A DNA stretch of 17,156 bases from the NCBI GenBank assembly GCA_014904985.1, contig MU128921.1:446151-463306 (forward strand), in the 5' to 3' direction. A program made the translations under genes and the position numbers. This document shows, in pieces, positions 1 to 8,999 of the stretch (the first letter of the stretch is position 1; each line of letters opens with the position of its first letter). Source of the DNA: Hydnum rufescens UP504 (lineage: Eukaryota > Basidiomycota > Agaricomycetes > Cantharellales > Hydnaceae). The notes below the pieces were generated by a model. It was not told the DNA's origin and ran no database searches. It saw only the letters and a list, made by a program, of their open reading frames with translations.

Positions 1-490
1 TGTTCCTATAACTCCGTCAGTTTTGATCGGAGAGTACGCCCATATAACGCTTAGAAAGCTACAATTCACACCTTTCGAACGGTACCAAACACAAGTCGAA
101 CGGACAAAATGCACTCTCCAGGCCAATTTTACTACCAAAAATCCGGAATTTCCAGTAAAAAACGAATTTCTCCATCAGTTCGCATTCATCCTCTCCAGAA
201 CAACTGGCCTAGAATATATAAAACAATCCGCATCCGATGGTACCATGCACGCGAAAGAACGATCAAAACTGAACTCTACAGAGCGATATTACTATCAGAA
301 TCAACACCCATCAGTAAAAAACGAATTCTCTCTGTCAGTTTAACACCGGATCTTCTCGGAACCACTGCTCCCCAGGAAAGCTGTTGAAAAATCCGCATCT
401 GAAGATACCAAGAATCTATTGCGGATGCAAAACTGCTGTTTCTGCATCGAAATTCCCAATCTCCCATGCACTTAGTCCCCATTATCAATC
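1..490 (+). repeat. Repeat copy A: three ~160-bp units, probable end of an LTR or transposon arm
   Basis: This block matches 2893-3390 in direct orientation and 9000-9440 in inverted orientation, by eye at roughly 85-90 percent. It contains three related units whose shared GTCAG-type start lies at 16, 174 and 334, a spacing of 158 and 160 bp. It is cut by the window edge, so its true left end is unknown. Similarity to copy B fades after about 490, just where the gypsy polyprotein frame opens. It may be the 3' part of a 5' LTR, with copy B as part of the 3' LTR, or an arm of the same element that forms the large inverted repeat. The repeat is certain; its class is not. Confidence 0.85.
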
Positions 491-2197
491 CAAAACAAAC
501 ACCTAAATTCTCTCTTTCTTTCAGTCTCACAACACTCAGAAATTGACTCAAAAATCAAAGAACATCCACACAAACTCAAAGATTCTGATGGAGAAGACTA
601 TTGGAAAAGGATTGAATATTACTTAAACCACTTAAAAATACCCTCAGGAGTCAAGAACACCAAAACATTTATTCAGAGTACCAAACACTATTTTTTGTAT
701 CAAGAAACCCTATGGAGAAGGCCTAAAACTGGTCAATTGCCACTGAAAGTTATCAAAAACCCGGATGATCAAGCCCGCTTATGTAAGGCAGCACATGACG
801 AATCCAGTCACCGCGGACGAGACCCGACGTTCAAAAAATTATCAGACAGATTTTACTGGCCTAATATGTTATCCTATGTGGCCTGGTATTGCCGGACATG
901 CCATGAATGCCAGCAAAGATCTGTGACCTGCCCAAAAATCACATTGAGCCCGACCTACGTTAATACAATATTACGTAAATTTAATATGGACACGGTTCAC
1001 ATGCCAGTATCTAATGGATTCAAATATATCGTTGATCTCTGGGATGATCTCTCTGGATGGCTGGAAGCAAAGATGTTACGTAAGGCCTCAAGTAAGAATG
1101 TCGCCCGGTTTCTATTTGAAGATGTCATGTGCCGGTTCGGCTGTGTATTACAAATCACTACAGACAATGGCACGGAATTTGAGGGATTAGTCCAAACCAT
1201 GGCAGATGAATATAATGTTCCCATTGTCCGAGCAGCCCCGTACCACCCGGAAGCAAATGGAATGATAGAACGCGGTCATAGGACCTGGATTAATTCGTTA
1301 TTCATCGCTAGTAAAGGAAATCCGAGTCAATGGTCAAAATATTTTTATTCATGTATGTGGGCGGACCAAGTAACAGTAAAGCAGATGACTGGCCACACCC
1401 CCTATTACCTACTTTACAGAAAGCATCACATGTTTCCATTTGATATCATGGATGCATTGTGGTATACATTAAAATGGGGTGCAGTCCAAACCACAGAAGA
1501 ATTACTAGCAATCCGCGGAATACAGTTAGCACACCGAGATGAGGATATCCAAGCGGCCTCAAATGACGTCCTCAAAGCAAGAATTCAAAGTGCACAGGAT
1601 TACACCAAATGAAATGAAAATATATTAATAAATGGAAATTATTCACTGGGGACAATCGTGCTGGTATTTAATTCTGTATTACTAATGCAACATGGACGAA
1701 AGGGGGAAATACGGTGGATTGGACCGTACAGGGTTCGGCATCATCATCCTCATGGATCCTATCGACTTGAAGAATTGGATGGAACCCTAATCAACAGAAT
1801 ATTCGCTGGAAACTGATTAAAAAAATATCATATGCGTGACAATATAGCCATAACAGACGGCATCAGCAATGAGAGCCACAGCACCATAGAAGAAGGATCA
1901 ATTCAAGAAAATACACAAAAATACACAAAAAATGCAGGACATGCAATGATGTTCAACAGGGATATTATTATCAAGAAACAACGACCACCGGTATCCCTCG
2001 GACCGGAAAACCAATTAAGTAGCTATCTTTGGCCACCGCCGAGAGCCACAGATTCATGGGGCTATTGGGAAGACAAATTAGTGGAGTGGAGGCGATGGAA
2101 CATTCTTCAAGAAATTCTAGGAAGTCACATGGAAGAACCCCAAATCACTGAATCTTATTGCGAGTCATCTGAAGAAAGTCTAGATATGGAAATTTAA
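476..2197 (+). pseudogene. Ty3/gypsy retrotransposon polyprotein fragment: integrase plus C-terminal tail, broken by two TGA codons
   Basis: The frame opens after a TAG at 473-475 and reads to 2197, with TGA at 1610-1612 and 1814-1816. There is no start codon: this is the 3' part of a pol gene. In order it shows a linker; an HHCC zinc-binding module (H at 794, HDESSH, then CRTCHEC near 895-913); the RNase H-fold integrase core with D in MDTVH, D in TTDNGTEF and E in NGMIERGHR, with 34 residues between the last two by hand count; and, past the first TGA, a C-terminal segment containing RWIGPYRV and YRLEELDGT, typical of fungal gypsy integrases. The last 121 codons (1832-2197) are an acidic tail. 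Both TGA codons sit where arginine CGA would fit (YTK-stop-NEN, AGN-stop-LKK). Protease, reverse transcriptase and RNase H are absent, so the copy is truncated. A pyrimidine tract ending in CAG at 522-524 resembles an intron acceptor. The enzyme would join retroelement cDNA to the genome; this copy cannot. Confidence 0.9.
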
Positions 2198-2782
2198 GTC
2201 TTAAAAAGGAAATCCCTGAAATTATTTCGACTAAAGCCACATCATGAATTTATTGGTAACCATATGGATCTGAGATCACTCCAATGACATGGGACTAAGA
2301 AAATCCCACAATTGTCACCCTGGGGCCATGAGGCGTTGAGTCGCGGAATGTGCCATACCCACAAAAATTGACACTACCGCCTTTAAAAGAAGACCGCACT
2401 GCAAAATCAACGTCCCTCCGCCCACATCCTCCTTCCATGATGTCTAGATAATCACAACTGTCAACAATCACCTCCTCTTGCTTCTCCTTAACTTAAATCA
2501 CGTAAATTATCGCTTATCGCTTTCTCTTTTTTCTTTTCTATTGGTCCACTCGTATCTATGAACAACACTTTGCACGATGACCTAAGGATGACTCTGCCAG
2601 GTAGTTATCGTCTGATTTCGCTTAGAACTTCTGTCCCACGACAAAAAACGAATCATCAAGCTCAGGCATGGGTGAGGACGACGGGTATAAAAGCACAGAC
2701 CATCCGAACTCAGGCTCAGTTGTATAAGTCAGGAAAAGATAAAAGACATTGCAAGGGGCTGCAATTAAAAGTGTTCACCATC
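2198..2782 (+). other. Non-coding 3' region of the gypsy relic, possible LTR U3
   Basis: No convincing frame is present. A TGTCACCC at 2314 could be an LTR start, since LTRs usually begin with TG, and TATAAAAG at 2686-2693 would fit a U3 promoter. If so, the LTR would run on into copy B and end near 3390, about 1.07 kb, and copy A would be the end of the 5' LTR. This is not proven: the inverted copy on the right stops matching at about 2783 and does not include this part. Confidence 0.35.
2686..2693 (+). promoter_or_regulatory. TATA box, possible LTR promoter
   Basis: TATAAAAG preceded by a GC-richer stretch. It lies in the putative U3 of the gypsy element, about 90 bp before the outer end of the inverted-repeat arm. 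Confidence 0.4.
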
Positions 2783-2904
2783 TGTGGAAGATAAAAACAT
2801 CCAGTATCAGAAAACGCGAAATCACACCACTCCCAGCCTTTGGACGATCACATGACCAATTACGAAATTAATTACGGCTACGTGCAGAAATCGAATTCAT
2901 TCTA

Positions 2905-3330
2905 TAACTCCGTCAGTTTTGATCGGAGAGGTACGCCCATATAACGCTTAGAAAGCTACGATTCACACCTTTCGAACGGTACCAAACACAAGTCGAACGG
3001 ACCAGAAATGCACTCTCCAGACCAATATTACTGTCAAAATCTGGGATTTTCAGTAAAAAACAAATTTCTCCGTCAGTTCGCATCCAATCCTCTCGGAACA
3101 ACCACGCCTGGAAAGATATAAAAAGTCCGCATCCAACGGTACTGAGCACGCAAAGAACAAATCAAAACTGAACTCTACAGAACAATATTACCGTCAGAAT
3201 CAACACCCATCAGTAAAAAACAAATTTCTCTGTCAGTTTACACCGGATCTGCTCGGAACCACCGCGCCCAGAAAGCTGTTAAAAATCCGCATCGAATGAT
3301 ACCAAGAACGTCTATTACGGATGTAAACTG
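2905..3330 (+). repeat. Repeat copy B: three 160-bp tandem units
   Basis: Unit starts (GTCAG) lie at 2912, 3072 and 3232, spaced exactly 160 bp. Shared landmarks within the units are a GATCGG- or CTCGG-type start, a GAAAG block, AACGGTACCAA or similar, a CTGAACTCTACAGA-like block and CAGTAAAAAACAAATTTCTC at the end. The units differ from each other far more than copy B differs from copies A and C, so the three-unit block has been moved as a whole. Confidence 0.85.
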
Positions 3331-3509
3331 TTGTTTCTGCATCAAATCCCATCCCATGCACTTGTCCCCATTATCAACCAGCAACAAAAACATCTTAACC
3401 ACTGGACTACAAACAAATTAATCTCCAAGAACTCGGAAATATCCTTTGATTTCATCTCCCATTGCCACAAATAACTTCTAGAACCTCACAGATAAGAAAG
3501 ATAACACTC

Positions 3510-3704
3510 CCTTGACTACCCTTTTGTTCTGTTTATGAATGACTCACCCTCCTTGCAACCACTTTATGAAAGATAACACCTTCTTAGCAACCCTTTTGTT
3601 CTGTTTATGAATGACTCACCTATCTTGCAACCACTTTATGAATGACTCACCCTCCTTGACAACCCTATTGTTCTCACATATGACTCACCTAGGAGTGAGT
3701 CATA
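3510..3704 (+). promoter_or_regulatory. Tandem array carrying five TGACTCA (Gcn4/AP-1-type) sites
   Basis: Repeats of about 31 bp (…CTTGCAACCACTTTATGAA, then TGACTCACC) alternate with a longer GATAACAC/CTTTTGTTCTG unit. TGACTCA occurs at 3540, 3612, 3643 and 3681, and TGAGTCA at 3696. The last two form a hairpin-like palindrome (3679-3704) with 10-bp arms. TGASTCA is the established binding site of Gcn4/AP-1 bZIP factors. The array ends about 30 bp before the TATA box at 3734, an enhancer-like position. Function is inferred from motif and position only. Confidence 0.6.
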
Positions 3705-3733
3705 TTCTTTAAACACAGCCACCTTCAGAAAGG

Positions 3734-3741
3734 TATAAAAG
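3734..3741 (+). promoter_or_regulatory. TATA box in left arm
   Basis: TATAAAAG directly downstream of the TGACTCA array. An identical copy faces the opposite way in the right arm at 8580-8587. Transcription would run inward, toward the centre of the inverted repeat. A 5' splice-site-like GTGAGT follows at 3964. Confidence 0.55.
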
Positions 3742-4346
3742 CTGGTAGATTTTCCTGTATCCCCCCATCATCTTCTCACTACTGGAATATACTACTGTCT
3801 ACAAATCTGCTTGCATCTTAAGAGAGTACTGATCTAAAGCCATCTGGAGCTAAGTCATATACAAGGTTGTTAAGACTAAGTCACTGGAAGCCCTCTACGC
3901 GAAATACTGAGCCAAGGATAGTTGCAGGACCTAAGGTTAGAGTTGCTGGACATCCAAGGAAAGGTGAGTAAAAACAAAGTTAAGTCAGAAGAAGAAAGAA
4001 ACACATTGACATACTAAATCAAGCTTAAACTAGTCTAGAGTCCTCTTTAGAATCCGCATTTTGACCAGGAGGACACAAATAGGTACCTACAAATAGCAGT
4101 AAACAGTTCAATACAACACGTATAAGCCTTTCACAATCATCCCACGATATATCATTGACTATAGCTAGTCCATACCACAATCTTATCCTCCACTGAATAC
4201 CATACCTAACTTGTTAGAGAGTGATCAACCATCAGAGCGAACCAGCCCATTGAATAAAAACAGAAATACAGTCTCCCATCTACACACTGGCTGAACCAGA
4301 GTTTGATTTGACAGTCATCGGAGCTCCCAATCCTTCTATAACGTAC

Positions 4347-4466
4347 AGCCCCTAATGCTTCAAAAGAAATGTTGCATTTGGTAGGGTTTGAACCTGCATC
4401 CCCTTAACAGGGATGTGTAACCAGACTCAAAGTGCCATTTTAACCATTAGGCTAGCACCACCCTAT
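4347..4466 (-). mobile_element. tRNA-derived SINE, copy 1
   Basis: Read on the minus strand it starts like a tRNA: an A-box-like CTAGCCTAATGGTTAAAA, a hairpin CATCCC-loop-GGGATG where a class II tRNA has its long variable arm, then a B box GCAGGTTCAAACCC (4381-4397). A short unrelated tail containing CATTTCTTTTGAAGCA follows. It matches copy 2 at 5274-5398 throughout, including the tail, so it is a dispersed repeat and not a tRNA gene. The long variable arm points to a tRNA-Ser or tRNA-Leu ancestor. The acceptor stem does not pair. It abuts the inner end of the left inverted-repeat arm. Confidence 0.75.
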
Positions 4467-4552
4467 GACACAACCTCTAATTAGTGCTATAATATCCGCT
4501 TTTTGTGATTATGTAAGCAAAAAAATAATTGTAGCCCTGGTCCCCCTGAGTA

Positions 4553-4902
4553 GCCCTGCTCAATTCTGCTCACCTCACCTCAACTTCTTTTATTTTTAAC
4601 TTTTGTTGCCATGTGAAATAAAAAGTTGAGCCATTTTCGTGAGATGAACTTTTCACGTCTCACCTCAACAACTAATCTTTTAGCATCTGGCCCCCTGAAA
4701 CTCTGAATGATTTGCATTATAGATCTGGGTCCCATGACACCAGGGGCTGACAGATCAGTTGGAAGTGGAATATACAACTTTTCAGTCTACTCATTTCTAG
4801 ACCCCAACTTTTCTAGTTTTAGGCCCAGGAAATCTTATAGCCATGCCAAGACTTGCAACAAAAGTTATTTGTTGAGGTGAGGTGAGCAGAATTGAGCAGG
4901 GC
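4553..4902. mobile_element. 350-bp MITE with perfect 32-bp terminal inverted repeats and TA target duplication
   Basis: 4553-4584 and 4871-4902 are exact reverse complements over 32 bp, starting GCCCTGCTCAATTCTG. Pairing resumes further in (AACTTTTGTTGC) after an indel. The element is flanked by TA at 4551-4552 and 4903-4904, as expected for Tc1/mariner-type insertion. The 286 bp between the 32-bp ends hold no credible gene; the 65-codon minus-strand frame inside is not supported. It is therefore non-autonomous. Perfect ends suggest recent movement compared with its surroundings. Confidence 0.85.
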
Positions 4903-4996
4903 TAGTATGGTGGCAGTGACAAAACCTGTGTAGGTGCCTTAGTTGTGGAGAAAAATGCAAAATACTTTCCCAGACGTGAGTCTTTTTGTAATTTTC

Positions 4997-5205
4997 AAAA
5001 AAAAAAAACTCCAACCATCCAACCTCCAACCTCCAACCTCCAACCTCCAACCCCCAACCCCCAACCACCTAACCACCTAACCACCCAACCCCATACCATA
5101 CCATCCATACCATACCATACCATACCCCCACACCCCTTCCTAACCCCCATACCACCCATACACACCTTACACACCCCCATACCCCATACCATCCACCACT
5201 TATGT
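4997..5205. repeat. Poly-A run followed by C-rich simple repeat
   Basis: Twelve A residues (4997-5008) lead into about 200 bp of degenerate repeats: first AACCTCC units, then AACCCCC, then ACCACCT, then ATACC/CATACC units. One strand is nearly free of G. The minus strand therefore carries many runs of G and could form G-quadruplexes. The A run could be the tail of a retroposed sequence that seeded the repeat. The 87- and 72-codon frames across it are artefacts of low complexity. Confidence 0.85.
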
Positions 5206-5273
5206 TGATCCAATAATATTTTCTAAGTCCACAAGTCAGTGAGGGTACTTATAGAACTCATAAGAGGAAGTTT

Positions 5274-5398
5274 CATAGAGGGTGGTGTGCCCTAGTGGTT
5301 AAAGTGCACCTTGAGGCTGCTGACAAATCCCTGTTGTGGGGATGCAGGTTCAAATCCCACAAAGTGCAACATTTCTTTTGAAGCACAGGGGCTGTGTC
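5274..5398 (+). mobile_element. tRNA-derived SINE, copy 2
   Basis: A-box-like TGTGCCCTAGTGGTTAAAG, a variable-arm-like TCCC-TGTTGTG-GGGA hairpin, and a B box GCAGGTTCAAATCC (5342-5357) are followed by the same CATTTCTTTTGAAGCA tail as copy 1. A TTGAG segment sits where the anticodon loop would be, in both copies. It is intact in layout but the T stem has decayed (GCAGG against CCCAC). It lies in opposite orientation to copy 1 and just upstream of a snap-back sequence. Confidence 0.75.
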
Positions 5399-5489
5399 TG
5401 ATGTATCAGTTATGGTAAGTTACCACTGTGGCAAGTTACCATGTTGATGTATCAATTAACTGTGGTAACTTACCACAGTTGATATATCA
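5399..5489. repeat. Small snap-back (hairpin) sequence
   Basis: 5399-5426 and 5462-5489 are 28-bp inverted arms with four mismatches, built around GTGGTAACTTACCA. The 35-bp spacer holds a further partial copy of the same unit, so alternative hairpins are possible. GTTGATATATCAAC (from 5478) is a perfect 14-bp palindrome. It immediately follows the SINE tail and may be a short MITE or part of the SINE's 3' end. Confidence 0.65.
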
Positions 5490-5504
5490 ACACTACAGCC
5501 TGTG

Positions 5505-6031
5505 GTGAACTCATAGTTTTCCTCAGGATAGGTTTGGGGCTTGAAGTGGGGGCTTTGAGTGAGGGTGCAAGGTGTGAATTGCGAGTTGTGCACTGTGGGC
5601 AAGACTACTTGTCTCGGTCGCATATTTGCATCAAGGATGGGTGACTGTGAATTGTGGTGCGCGACTTCATTGTGCAGTTCTCAGTTTTCATTCACGAGTT
5701 CTTCGAGGTGAGCATTCATCTGGGCGTTTGTGTGTGCCATTTCCACTTGTATCTGTGTGCTGCATGCTAGGTCTGCTTGCATTTGTTGCAGCATGTGCAG
5801 GAGCATTGTCTCGGTGCTTGAAGTTGACATGGCACTGGGAGGGTTTCCCATGTGCGGACCTTGTGTCGAGTTGGGTGGTGTTTGTATCATGGGATACATC
5901 ATCCAAGGGGTGATTGGCACCTCGAGGACGATTGGAGAGGAGAGGGTGGAAGTGGTTTCGATGGTGGCTGTGTCGTTGTGATAGTCGTCAGCGACTGGTT
6001 GTGGGTGTGGGTTCCGTTGAGTGGAGGGCAT
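5505..6031 (-). pseudogene. Gag-like N-terminal fragment of an LTR retrotransposon, one internal TGA
   Basis: On the minus strand a frame starts at ATG 6031-6029 and reads 116 codons to TGA at 5683-5681, then continues in the same frame to about 5505, where it meets the snap-back sequence. It has no domain I can name. It is rich in P, T, S and Q at first, then has a Q/M/L-rich helical stretch (MLLHMLQQMQADL and on) likely to form a short coiled coil, then VVLPTVHNSQF. This pattern, and an LTR-like leader with a TATA box upstream, fit the start of a Gag protein, which would form the particle shell. The TGA fits a former CGA (NEN-stop-ELHNE). The rest of the gene is missing, cut off by later insertions. 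Identity as Gag is inference. Confidence 0.5.
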
Positions 6032-6164
6032 ATTGAGTCTTTCAAGGAAGTTGGTTATTTAGATTGAGAATACTGTTAAGGGTTGTACTTGAGGCGAAAG
6101 ATACAATGATGTAATCGGGTCAAATACAAGGAAATGCCCTTAAGGCGATTGACAAGGGAGTCAT

Positions 6165-6529
6165 GAAGTGGGGATTACATAAGTCACAAGAGATGAGTAC
6201 ATACAAGGAAGACTGGCTTCTCGAGACTTAATATGCAAAGGTTTTTAAGATGAGAGTCGCGAGCAATAACTGAGATCACAAAAGGGGAATTCAATTGGTT
6301 GACAATATATTCTTGATCTTCTAGGGAGCGAGTGCACATCAAGTAACTACTTATACTATTAGAGATCAAAAGGGTTTATGGATAAAGGGGTGTTGAATAA
6401 AGGAAGGATGTATATAATAGGAAATGCTGAAAGAGGAAGGCACAATGGCGGCAAGGGGGAAGGTCACGTGATGGCGTGATTGGCTTGGTTATTCATATGT
6501 AAGTGAGGTTACAAGTACGACTTGTAACA
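6165..6529 (-). mobile_element. Probable LTR upstream of the Gag-like fragment
   Basis: On the minus strand a sequence starting TGTTACAAGT at 6529 has a near-perfect 8-bp inverted repeat at its tip (6509-6527), a CACGTGA box (6464 region), a TATA-like CTATTATATA at 6411-6420 and a leader of about 380 bp before the ATG at 6031. LTRs begin with TG and end with CA; a CA near 6165 is a possible end, but I could not fix the right end or a primer-binding site. Confidence 0.4.
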
Positions 6530-6553
6530 CAGTTATCAGCTACAGCATAGTAG

Positions 6554-6715
6554 TGTCATGTGCCCATTTGTGGGTGGCCTTTACCCCTCACCACTCTTCT
6601 GGCCCATTCTAGGGCCAACCCCTTTTATTATATATAGCATAGGTACTACACTTAGTTTCTCACTGGTTTGTACCTCTGCATCCTTGATCTATTGCACAAA
6701 GTTCTTTTCTCACAA
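6554..6715 (+). mobile_element. LTR-like block, possible solo LTR
   Basis: TGTCATGTGCCC starts a block with a TATATATA-like box at 6627-6636, followed by about 80 bp that could be the R and U5 parts, ending near TCTCACA. It starts only 24 bp from the tip of the minus-strand LTR, head to head. The 60-codon frame inside has no support. Weak call based on layout. Confidence 0.3.
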
Positions 6716-7983
6716 GCCAGCCAGGGGGACAGGGCTATGAATGTTTACTGCAGGTCATAGCCAAATATTCTGACACAGAGACCCTCACATTGCTTTCATT
6801 GCTTCATGATTTCCTCAAGGCTCATTGTTATTATGCTATTACAATCTTGAGTTTCCCATCATTGCTCACTGTGATCTTACATGTCACAAGAAATTCTACA
6901 GTTCACCTGTCAGTTTCTGTCACAGCAATCTTGGTGGTGCTGTTGATGTGGTGAAGGAGCAGAAGATAAAGGATGATAATGCGAAGCTTCTCTATCATAC
7001 AGTTCAGTCTCAGCTTCATCCCACTCAACCTGACTTGGGCCATCACCCACTATCCAAATGTTCTTTCATGTGAAAGGAATGACTCTCATCAGTCACACTC
7101 TTGATTGTATCTCCACAGATCCCACTTTGATGCAGTTTCGCAGGACCATGATATCTTCTCCAAAAAGTTCCACAGTTTTGGCCTCTAAGTAGCATTACAT
7201 TCTAGCATATACAGGAAGTGCAAAGGGCAAAGGAAATGAAAGGCAAGAGATGCATTGAATGTCACTCACAGCCATGGTGCCAATGGAGATGTTACACACA
7301 ACTCTGCTGCTATATACTCCAATGCACTCAGGGATCATCATCCTGTACAAGCAGAACTCACTGCCATTTTTCAAAGGTCGAGAGTACTGATGTCACTGCA
7401 GACCAATGGAAGTGGAAAGACCCTCCTTGACGAAGCCAGTGAGGGTGGTGATTGTTGTCAATAGAGACATGCAGGTTGAGGTGGGCACATTCAGAGGGAT
7501 CAGTCTTCTTGTGGCCACTGGAGCTCCTGTAACATTCTTGACACTGAGAACTCAAAGAGAAATAAATGGTTTCAAAACAGGAAATTGGCAGGTGTACACA
7601 TGCTGTACCTGGATGTGACACCTTGGCTAACTTCAATTGCAAAGGGGGGTGAGGATGTGTGACACTAGCAATCACAAAGGGGTATCATTAGATCTAGATT
7701 CCAATGGCAGAAATGCAGCGTGGACCACCCCAGAACTGGTAATCAGGCACTGGGCCAATTCTTCAGGCATGTGACATCCTATGGCAGCACCCCCAAATGT
7801 GACGAATTTGCTGTGGGTTCCAGCAACTTTTTCCCAGGGGTGACATGACACTTTGTTAGACTCTGGGCACCATAGTACCACCAGCAGGCAGGACCACCTT
7901 CCAGCTAGATAAATCCTTGAGATTACAGCCACAATACTGTACTATTTTGACCAACTGTTCAGTCATGCATCACATGGTATAGA
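6716..7983. other. Unidentified 1.27-kb stretch inside the large inverted repeat
   Basis: This part is CpG-poor and rich in TG and CA, like the transposase relic to the right, so it is probably old methylated transposon sequence. Short frames occur on both strands (for example 7358-7675 and 7672-7932, minus) but none shows a motif I recognise, and they do not join into a plausible gene. About 40 bp at 7932-7970 recurs inverted at 10147-10188, showing that it holds repeat-family sequence. Confidence 0.4.
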
Positions 7984-8579
7984 AGAAGGATTAGGAGCTC
8001 CGATGACTGTCAAATCAAACTCTGGTTCAGCCAGTGTGTAGATGGGAGACTGTATTTCTGTTTTTATCAATGGGCTGGTTCGCTCTGATGGTTGATCACT
8101 CTCTAACAAGTTAGGTATGGTATTCAGTAGAGGATAAGATTGTGGTATGGACTAGCTATAGTCAATGATATATCGTGGGATGCTTGTGAAAGGCTTAAAC
8201 GTGTTGTGTTGAACTGTTTACTGCTATTTGTGGGTACCTATTTGTGTCCTCCTGGTCAAAATGCGGATTCTAAAGAGGGCTCTAGATTAGTTTAAGCTTG
8301 ATTTAGTATGTCAATGTGTTTCTCTCTTCTTCTGACTTAACTTTGTTATCACTCACCTTTCCTTGGATGTCCAGCAACTCTAACCTTAGGTCCTGCAACT
8401 ATCCTTGGCTCAGTATTTCGCGTAGTGGGCTTTCAGTGACTTAGTCTTAACAACCTTGTATATGACTTAGCTCCAGATGGCTTTTAGATCAGTACTCTCT
8501 TCAGATGCAAGCAGATTTGTAGACAGTAGTGTATTCCAGTAGTGAGAAGATGATGGGGGGATACAGGAAAATCTACCAG

Positions 8580-8587
8580 CTTTTATA
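8580..8587 (-). promoter_or_regulatory. TATA box in right arm
   Basis: CTTTTATA on the plus strand, that is TATAAAAG on the minus strand. It mirrors the box at 3734 and also points inward. Confidence 0.5.
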
Positions 8588-8618
8588 CCTTTCTGAAGGT
8601 GGCTGTGTTTAAAGAATA

Positions 8619-8850
8619 TGACTCACTCCTAGGTGAGTCATATGTGAGAACAATAGGGTTGTCAAGGAGGGTGAGTCATTCATAAAGTGGTTGCAAGATA
8701 GGTGAGTCATTCATGAGGTGGTTGCAAGATAGGTGAGTCATTCATGAACAGAACAAAAGGGTTGCTAAGAAGGTGTTATCTTTCATAAAGTGGTTGCAAG
8801 GAGGGTGAGTCATTCATAAACAGAACAAAAGGGTAGTCAAGGGAGTGTTA
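8619..8850 (-). promoter_or_regulatory. Tandem array carrying six TGASTCA sites
   Basis: Mirror of the left-arm array with one more unit. Sites lie at 8619, 8634, 8672, 8703, 8734 and 8806. The three sites at 8672, 8703 and 8734 are spaced 31 bp. The unit-number difference between two nearly identical arms shows that the array length changes faster than the flanks. Confidence 0.6.
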
Positions 8851-8999
8851 TCTTTCTTATCTGTGAGGTTCTAGAAGTTATTTGTGGCAATGGGAGATGA
8901 AATCAAAGGATATTTCCGAGTTCTTGGAGATTAATTTGTTGTAGTCCAGTGGTTAAGATGTTTTTGTTGCTGGTTGATAATGGGGACAAGTGCATGGGA

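Larger units (their letters stand above)
2783..4337 (+). repeat. Left arm of a very large inverted repeat
   Basis: This stretch is the reverse complement of 7984-9570. Similarity starts at TGTGGAAGATAAAAAC on the outside and ends at AATCCTTCT on the inside. By eye the arms are about 80 percent alike in the outer 100 bp, about 90 percent over 2900-3190, and about 99 percent from 3190 inward, where long stretches differ only by single indels. The arm contains copy B of the 160-bp repeat, a ~31-bp tandem array rich in TGACTCA, a TATA box at 3734, and about 600 bp of unrecognised leader-like sequence. Long arms with internal tandem repeats recall foldback or long-TIR elements, or two LTR elements inserted head to head. 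No clear target-site duplication could be found. Confidence 0.9.

Noticed and set aside
695..1612. A gene starting at 695
   Set aside because: The codon there is TTG and the protein clearly begins further upstream; there is no true start.
5010..5205. Telomere-like repeat
   Set aside because: The units are AACCTCC/AACCCCC and ATACC, not the CCCTAA expected for most fungi, and it is internal.
4945..5213. Proline- and glycine-rich proteins across the simple repeat
   Set aside because: Both strands stay open only because of the repeat composition.
5626..6067. Plus-strand frames of 71-95 codons
   Set aside because: They mirror the minus-strand Gag-like frame and have cysteine-rich, implausible composition.
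7672..7932. 86-codon minus-strand frame as a host gene
   Set aside because: No motif, neighbouring frames are full of stops, and it lies in CpG-poor repeat sequence.
8933..8960. GTTGTAGTCCAGTGGTTAAGATG as the start of another tRNA or SINE (also mirrored in the left arm)
   Set aside because: The A box is good but no B box follows at a suitable distance, so it is probably chance.
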